Source: Pinibacter aurantiacus (GTDB lineage Bacteria > Bacteroidota > Bacteroidia > Chitinophagales > Chitinophagaceae). Taken from it: DNA of 64,000 nt. The notes below the pieces were generated by a model that was given only the letters and a program-made list of their open reading frames with translations, ran no database searches and was not told the DNA's origin. Positions 60,568-64,000 of the stretch are shown piece after piece (the stretch's first letter is position 1; each line of letters begins with the position of its first letter). Where the stretch lies: positions 682,001 to 746,000 of the forward strand of contig NZ_JAHSPG010000001.1 of NCBI RefSeq assembly GCF_019130065.1. The letters are read 5' to 3'. The translations under genes and the position numbers were made by a program.

Positions 60568-61924
60568 TGATCACCGATGGTGCTGCATTGTTTACACCGA
60601 TGCCTTGAAGGTATAACTTTGTAGTGGGTTTAAATCCATTTTGTATTATATAATTTACAATTTTGCCACTTACTACCGGCGCCACAAAAGACGAACCTTC
60701 GACTGGGTATGTGAGAAATGGCACATTCATCGTACAACAACCTGTATCGCTTTTCAAAACACCCAGCGTTACATATACATCAGAATAGTTTTGATAATAG
60801 CACGGCCACATGACATCATTACTTCCTGTTAACCCGGTAACACTTATCAAATCAGCTGTTGACTCTGAAAAACATGCCGGAAAAAACAGGTGGTGCGGGG
60901 TAAGCTTATTTGAAGGTTTCACAGGTTGATAGCAAAGCTTTTCATTCTCATGAGGTTGGCTCGTATCATTTCCTGCTGCTGCAACTATTACAGTCGAGTC
61001 ATATATTTTGGTAAAATATCTTGTGAACACGGAATCTTTCTCGCCGTAATATCCCAAACTTGCATTGATAACCGATGCGTTGTTTTTGCGTGCATACGCC
61101 AACCCACAGCTCACAGAAAATACGCTTCCGTGACCATGTGCATCCAGAACTTTCAGTACCATAATCCGCGGCGACTGATTTGTAAGTTGTGTCAATGTAA
61201 TAGCTGTAGCCGCGCTTCCATGTTTGCTGGCATTATCGTCCAGCAATATCTTAGGATCTTCTCCCGGAAGGAAATTGTACAAAGTATTTCCGGGAACCGG
61301 CTCCTGCCAGATCATGCTTCTTATTTGCGGATCAAACAACGTGGTATCCAGACCAGTATCCATGATGGCGAGAATTCCTTGCTTACTCACTGTACCAGGG
61401 AAACCTTTGATCCTGACACCTTGTTTGATGGATTGTATTACAGTATCCATTTTACTTGCCGATCCTGATGTTGGCGGATTCGGTGTAGTTGGTGCCTGAA
61501 TGATCATGGGGACCCTTGGCGGTGGCGGCGGCTTTAAAGTTGCATCACCACTACTGTCTATCACAATTAAATTGGCTGTAATGTTGGTGAGATTAGGATC
61601 GCAAGGGCAGGTATATACCTTGATGCTGTCTGTTTGTGAGGAGATCTTTCGACGGCCGCCCGCTCCATTATTTCCTTCTTCCCTTCCCTTGCCTGTACTG
61701 TCGGGATATTTGAGTCCCCTGACATATGCAATAACGCTGTCGAGGCTTCTTTTCTTTTCGTCATCACTTGCGTTGGGGTTGGTGGAGACGTTCCAGTTTA
61801 CATAATTAGGGAAGTTGTAGATCTTTACTTTTGTGTTGCGTTTGCAGGCCGACATAACAAAAACCATAACACTTACTCCAAGCATTATGGTAGTGGCCCG
61901 TTCTTTTGCCCAGGTGTAGTTCAT
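60512..61924 (-). CDS. Subtilisin-like (S8) lipoprotein protease
   Basis: A 470-residue protein. Signal and lipobox end in VMSAC (Cys27). A linker with poly-Pro (residues about 130-137) is followed by the S8 domain: GILAIMDTGLDTTLFDPQIR (Asp189), LLDDNASKHGSAATAITLTQ (His235), VIVAAAGNDTSQPHENEKLC (Asn319 for the oxyanion hole), VEGSSFVAPVVSGKIV (Ser412). All catalytic residues are present. It is probably attached to the inner face of the outer membrane or periplasmic membrane and could process the CHAT protein. Its stop lies inside the start of the CHAT gene. Confidence 0.92.
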   Translation of the reverse strand: MNYTWAKERATTIMLGVSVMVFVMSACKRNTKVKIYNFPNYVNWNVSTNPNASDDEKKRSLDSVIAYVRGLKYPDSTGKGREEGNNGAGGRRKISSQTDSIKVYTCPCDPNLTNITANLIVIDSSGDATLKPPPPPRVPMIIQAPTTPNPPTSGSASKMDTVIQSIKQGVRIKGFPGTVSKQGILAIMDTGLDTTLFDPQIRSMIWQEPVPGNTLYNFLPGEDPKILLDDNASKHGSAATAITLTQLTNQSPRIMVLKVLDAHGHGSVFSVSCGLAYARKNNASVINASLGYYGEKDSVFTRYFTKIYDSTVIVAAAGNDTSQPHENEKLCYQPVKPSNKLTPHHLFFPACFSESTADLISVTGLTGSNDVMWPCYYQNYSDVYVTLGVLKSDTGCCTMNVPFLTYPVEGSSFVAPVVSGKIVNYIIQNGFKPTTKLYLQGIGVNNAAPSVINETTLPVKYTVLGQYIKN

Positions 61925-61984
61925 TGACAGTCGTTTTGCAATATGATTGGTAAATAATGACTGGTGGCGGGCTACGGAAGAGAG

Positions 61985-62116
61985 TTGTTAGTTGTTAGTT
62001 ATTAGTTGTTGGTTGTTAGGCTTTCAGCTCAACTTCTTCCAGTTTAGCTGCCAGATACTATTTGCAAGATTGCATATAATAAAGTCTAACAACTACCAAC
62101 TACCAACAAACAACTA
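61985..62116. repeat. Inverted pair of TTGTTAGTTGTTAG arrays
   Basis: TTGTTAGTTGTTAGTTATTA, then GTTGTTGGTTGTTAGG, pairs with CTAACAACTACCAACTACCA and ACAAACAACTA (62086-62116). Between the S8 start and the TPR gene stop. Confidence 0.92.
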
Positions 62117-62122
62117 TTTTCA

Positions 62123-62848
62123 CTACATTTTTTTCAACCATTGTTCTGCAATGTCTTTGCCTTCAAGATTTTGGTCAACAACTTCTTTGAGAAGTATATG
62201 AGCTCTTTCTTTATCCTGCGCCTGGTTGCGTTTCATGAGGGTAAGGGCGAGATAAAACTTGCCGGGATTTGAATAAAGACTTTTTGTAGAAAGATCTTCG
62301 AAATAAGAAATAGCCTTGTCGTATTGCTGCAAACGCAATGCTGATATGCCTGCATATCTTTCCGCAAGATCTTTTGTATTGTCGTTCTTATAAATGGATT
62401 CAAATGTTTTTAGCGACTCCTCCAGTTTGCCCGCATTGTATTGCTCAAGGCCTTCCTGCATGTTATCGTGTGCACCCATATTCACGCTAAAGGTCGTCAA
62501 TTGACTGTCAATATATTGATTCGCCAGTTTTTCTGTGGAAACCGGTTTGAAAAACAACCAGCTCATTACCACCGCTACCAGGAAAACGCAGGCGGCGGCA
62601 TATATTATAGCCCTGCGCAGAGATATAACCTTGGCAGGCTGGGCTGCACGTTGATTGAAATTAAGTTGCCTGAAGCGCTCTCTTCTCTCATCATTTGCCA
62701 TATCCGCTGCTGCTTGCTGACCAGAAACATAAAAAGCAACCTCTTCCGCAAAAGACGTATCGTTCTGAATGCGTTCATCAAAGGATTTTTTTTCATCAGG
62801 TGTTGGGGTGCCTTTGAAATAATCTTCTATGTACTCTAAATTGTTCAT
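62123..62848 (-). CDS. Single-pass membrane TPR protein, anti-sigma-like
   Basis: A 241-residue protein. The cytoplasmic N-terminus (EYIEDYFKGTPTPDEKKSFD, ERIQNDTSFAEEVAFYVSGQ) resembles the short anti-sigma heads of Bacteroidota membrane anti-sigma factors. One TM helix at about 80-100 (AIIYAAACVFLVAVVMSWLF). The outer part (about 105-241) has two or three TPR-like pairs (EQYNAGKLEESLKTFESIYK, ISALRLQQYDKAISYFEDLS). It lies 13 bases after the sigma factor stop. Topology allows it to link an envelope signal to the sigma factor. Confidence 0.8.
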   Translation of the reverse strand: MNNLEYIEDYFKGTPTPDEKKSFDERIQNDTSFAEEVAFYVSGQQAAADMANDERRERFRQLNFNQRAAQPAKVISLRRAIIYAAACVFLVAVVMSWLFFKPVSTEKLANQYIDSQLTTFSVNMGAHDNMQEGLEQYNAGKLEESLKTFESIYKNDNTKDLAERYAGISALRLQQYDKAISYFEDLSTKSLYSNPGKFYLALTLMKRNQAQDKERAHILLKEVVDQNLEGKDIAEQWLKKM

Positions 62849-62861
62849 TCTGACTAAGGGT

Positions 62862-63470
62862 TTACTGTTTATACATGTGTCTCAATTTTTCCATGCATCT
62901 CAGTCTGCTGGTTTTGGCAACTGCCGCAGTTTTAAAACCTACCATCGTTGCTATTTCCTTATCGCTGAAACCATCTGCAAAAAGCAATAGCATCTGTTTA
63001 CAATTTTCTCCGATCTGACTTAGTCGTTTCCTCAGCAAATCAAAATCCGTTTTTTCTATAAGTTGCTGGACAATGGTCTTGCTGGTGTCCGACATAGTAT
63101 TTAATGCGTCTGTTAAAACAAATCCGTGATGCATTTCATTCTTCTTAGTCGTGTTTTTTCGAACCTGGTCAACACATTTGTTGTGGAAAATCTGATATAA
63201 ATAAGTTTTTAGTGAGGATCTTTCCTGGAAATTGGCATTTACTACGTTGTTAATCACCGTAATAACTGCATCTGAGTATGCGCTGAAGGCATCTTCATAA
63301 TTAACTGAATATTTGTGCCTTCCTTCTTCGATGAAATAGGCAAACTTCAGGTAAAGGGCATTTTCATACTCTACGTGCCTGTTATCTTTTCTTCTCAATC
63401 CCTCAATAATGTCTGTATCTGTAATAGACGTTGATTGCATAATAGCCTTAATGGGTTCTAAATTAATCAT
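62862..63470 (-). CDS. ECF-type RNA polymerase sigma factor
   Basis: A 202-residue protein. Region 2: YEDAFSAYSDAVITVINNVV, SSLKTYLYQIFHNKCVDQVR (conserved aromatic -10 binding helix). Region 4: RLSQIGENCKQMLLLFADGF, SDKEIATMVGFKTAAVAKTS, RLRCMEKLRHMYKQ (HTH). The ATG at 63470 is the outermost; another at 63440 is also plausible. It is divergent from the next secreted-protein gene and likely drives its own operon. Confidence 0.9.
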   Translation of the reverse strand: MINLEPIKAIMQSTSITDTDIIEGLRRKDNRHVEYENALYLKFAYFIEEGRHKYSVNYEDAFSAYSDAVITVINNVVNANFQERSSLKTYLYQIFHNKCVDQVRKNTTKKNEMHHGFVLTDALNTMSDTSKTIVQQLIEKTDFDLLRKRLSQIGENCKQMLLLFADGFSDKEIATMVGFKTAAVAKTSRLRCMEKLRHMYKQ

Positions 63471-63943
63471 TTACAGCTGTTTTTTAAAACAAACGCTGTG
63501 ATAGTTTTTTACAACCAGCCAAAAAAGTTCAATTGACAACAAAAACCGGCTTTCTACAAAAGGTTGGGGTGAGAGAGTAAAGACCAATTCCATCTCACAA
63601 ATTCATAAGAAAGGTATCTGCCGAGCACGAGTATACTTACAAACAAACCACTAGAAAGTTCGGACAAGATGTGCTAAGTCAAAAAGTAAAAAGTAAAAAG
63701 TAAAAAACTTTAAATCCAGATTTGTCTCTGTTTTATAAAAACAAGCAGCATCCAGGAATTTTTACTTTTTACTTTTTACTTTTTACTTTTTTTCGTTCCT
63801 CCTGTTTCCATCGTTTTCATATGCGCGACAAAGTATGTGCATGCAGCATTAACCCGGATATCTCACACAACTCCTCCCTTTCAAAGCCATTGCAGTCCTG
63901 CCTTTTGAGCATTTTTAAACAACATCATTTAAACATAAAATTT
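63471..63943. other. Divergent regulatory region between sigma factor and secreted protein
   Basis: About 470 bases without a gene. It holds the AAAAAGT / ACTTTTT inverted pair at 63679-63792 and AT-rich sequence on either side. No promoter was clear enough to place. Confidence 0.6.
63679..63792. repeat. Inverted pair of GTAAAAA / TTTTTAC arrays
   Basis: TCAAAAAGTAAAAAGTAAAA with AGTAAAAAAC pairs with TTTTTACTTTTTACTTTTTA with CTTTTTTT. The centre is about 50 bases. Confidence 0.92.
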
Positions 63944-64000
63944 ATGAAAAAGTTATTCTTCAGCGTTCTGACTATTACCGGAATGCTATTCGCAAACACA
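63944..64000 (+). CDS. Secreted protein, N-terminus only
   Basis: ATG at 63944 opens a signal peptide (MKKLFFSVLTITGMLFANT) that runs out of the window. No mature sequence is visible, so the family is unknown. It is divergent from the sigma-factor operon and could be among the genes under that sigma factor (inference). Confidence 0.6.
   Translation, partial: MKKLFFSVLTITGMLFANT

Noticed and set aside
1-64000. tRNA genes or classical insertion sequences
   Set aside because: Gaps were read on both strands; no cloverleaf-like sequence with TTCRA arm and no IS-type transposase other than the RAYT was seen.

Overview
The window looks like chromosomal DNA of a Bacteroidota bacterium, most likely Chitinophagaceae or a close relative. 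The support is: two CarboxypepD_reg-type TonB-dependent receptors, a GH106/PL22/DUF4450 pectin-degradation block, a HisIE fusion, long-form PurC, promoters resembling the Bacteroidota TTTG / TAnnTTTG type placed a few bases before ATG, weak Shine-Dalgarno signals, and intergenic regions full of short palindromic and tandem repeats. There is no rRNA, tRNA, phage or classical IS. One structural RNA, RNase P RNA, lies at 50501-50852 on the minus strand.

Layout. 1-10867 (all minus): a fasciclin-domain lipoprotein running off the left edge, then a compact rhamnogalacturonan/pectin operon (CE4-type deacetylase, PL22 oligogalacturonate lyase, GH106 rhamnosidase, DUF4450 protein). 11234-17904: a NagB-like deaminase, a GH15-like glycosidase, a REP-associated (HUH) transposase with related hairpin arrays inside and around it, and a GH3 glucosidase. 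18299-20185: a umuDC pair in which UmuD lacks both residues of its Ser/Lys dyad. 20374-22967: chromate transporter, small barrel-like protein and a ChrB-C/AraC fusion regulator. 23170-30769: methyltransferase, Asp-box propeller protein, purC, a large TonB receptor and a small secreted protein. 31017-45850: a 14.8-kb minus-strand unit trpL-trpE-G-D-(GNAT)-C-F-(GNAT)-B-A-hisH-(PLP decarboxylase)-(GNAT)-hisA-(PIN/antitoxin)-hisF-hisIE-(TlpA-like thioredoxin). Its promoter is followed by a 20-residue leader peptide with three consecutive Trp codons and a rho-independent terminator, that is, a complete classical attenuator. 46163-56327: a DUF1905 protein, a second GH3 enzyme, cysM, rnpB, a second TonB receptor, a sugar nucleotidyltransferase and glyA. 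56661-64000: a coiled-coil protein convergent with a four-gene operon of sigma factor, membrane TPR protein (anti-sigma-like), subtilisin-like lipoprotein and TPR-CHAT caspase-like protein, then the first codons of a secreted protein.

The strongest points for follow-up are: (i) the sigma/TPR/S8/CHAT operon, a possible envelope protease cascade; (ii) the HUH transposase whose reading frame contains hairpin repeats of the same family that flanks it; (iii) the trp attenuator heading a trp-his supraoperon; (iv) the UmuD homologue without catalytic residues; (v) the ChrB-AraC fusion; and (vi) a repeated intergenic architecture in which degenerate 7-11-bp tandem repeats occur as inverted pairs around a short loop, with different units at different loci. 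These arrays often run into the neighbouring gene and provide its stop codon.

All functional names come from reading motifs by eye. No database search or folding program was run.
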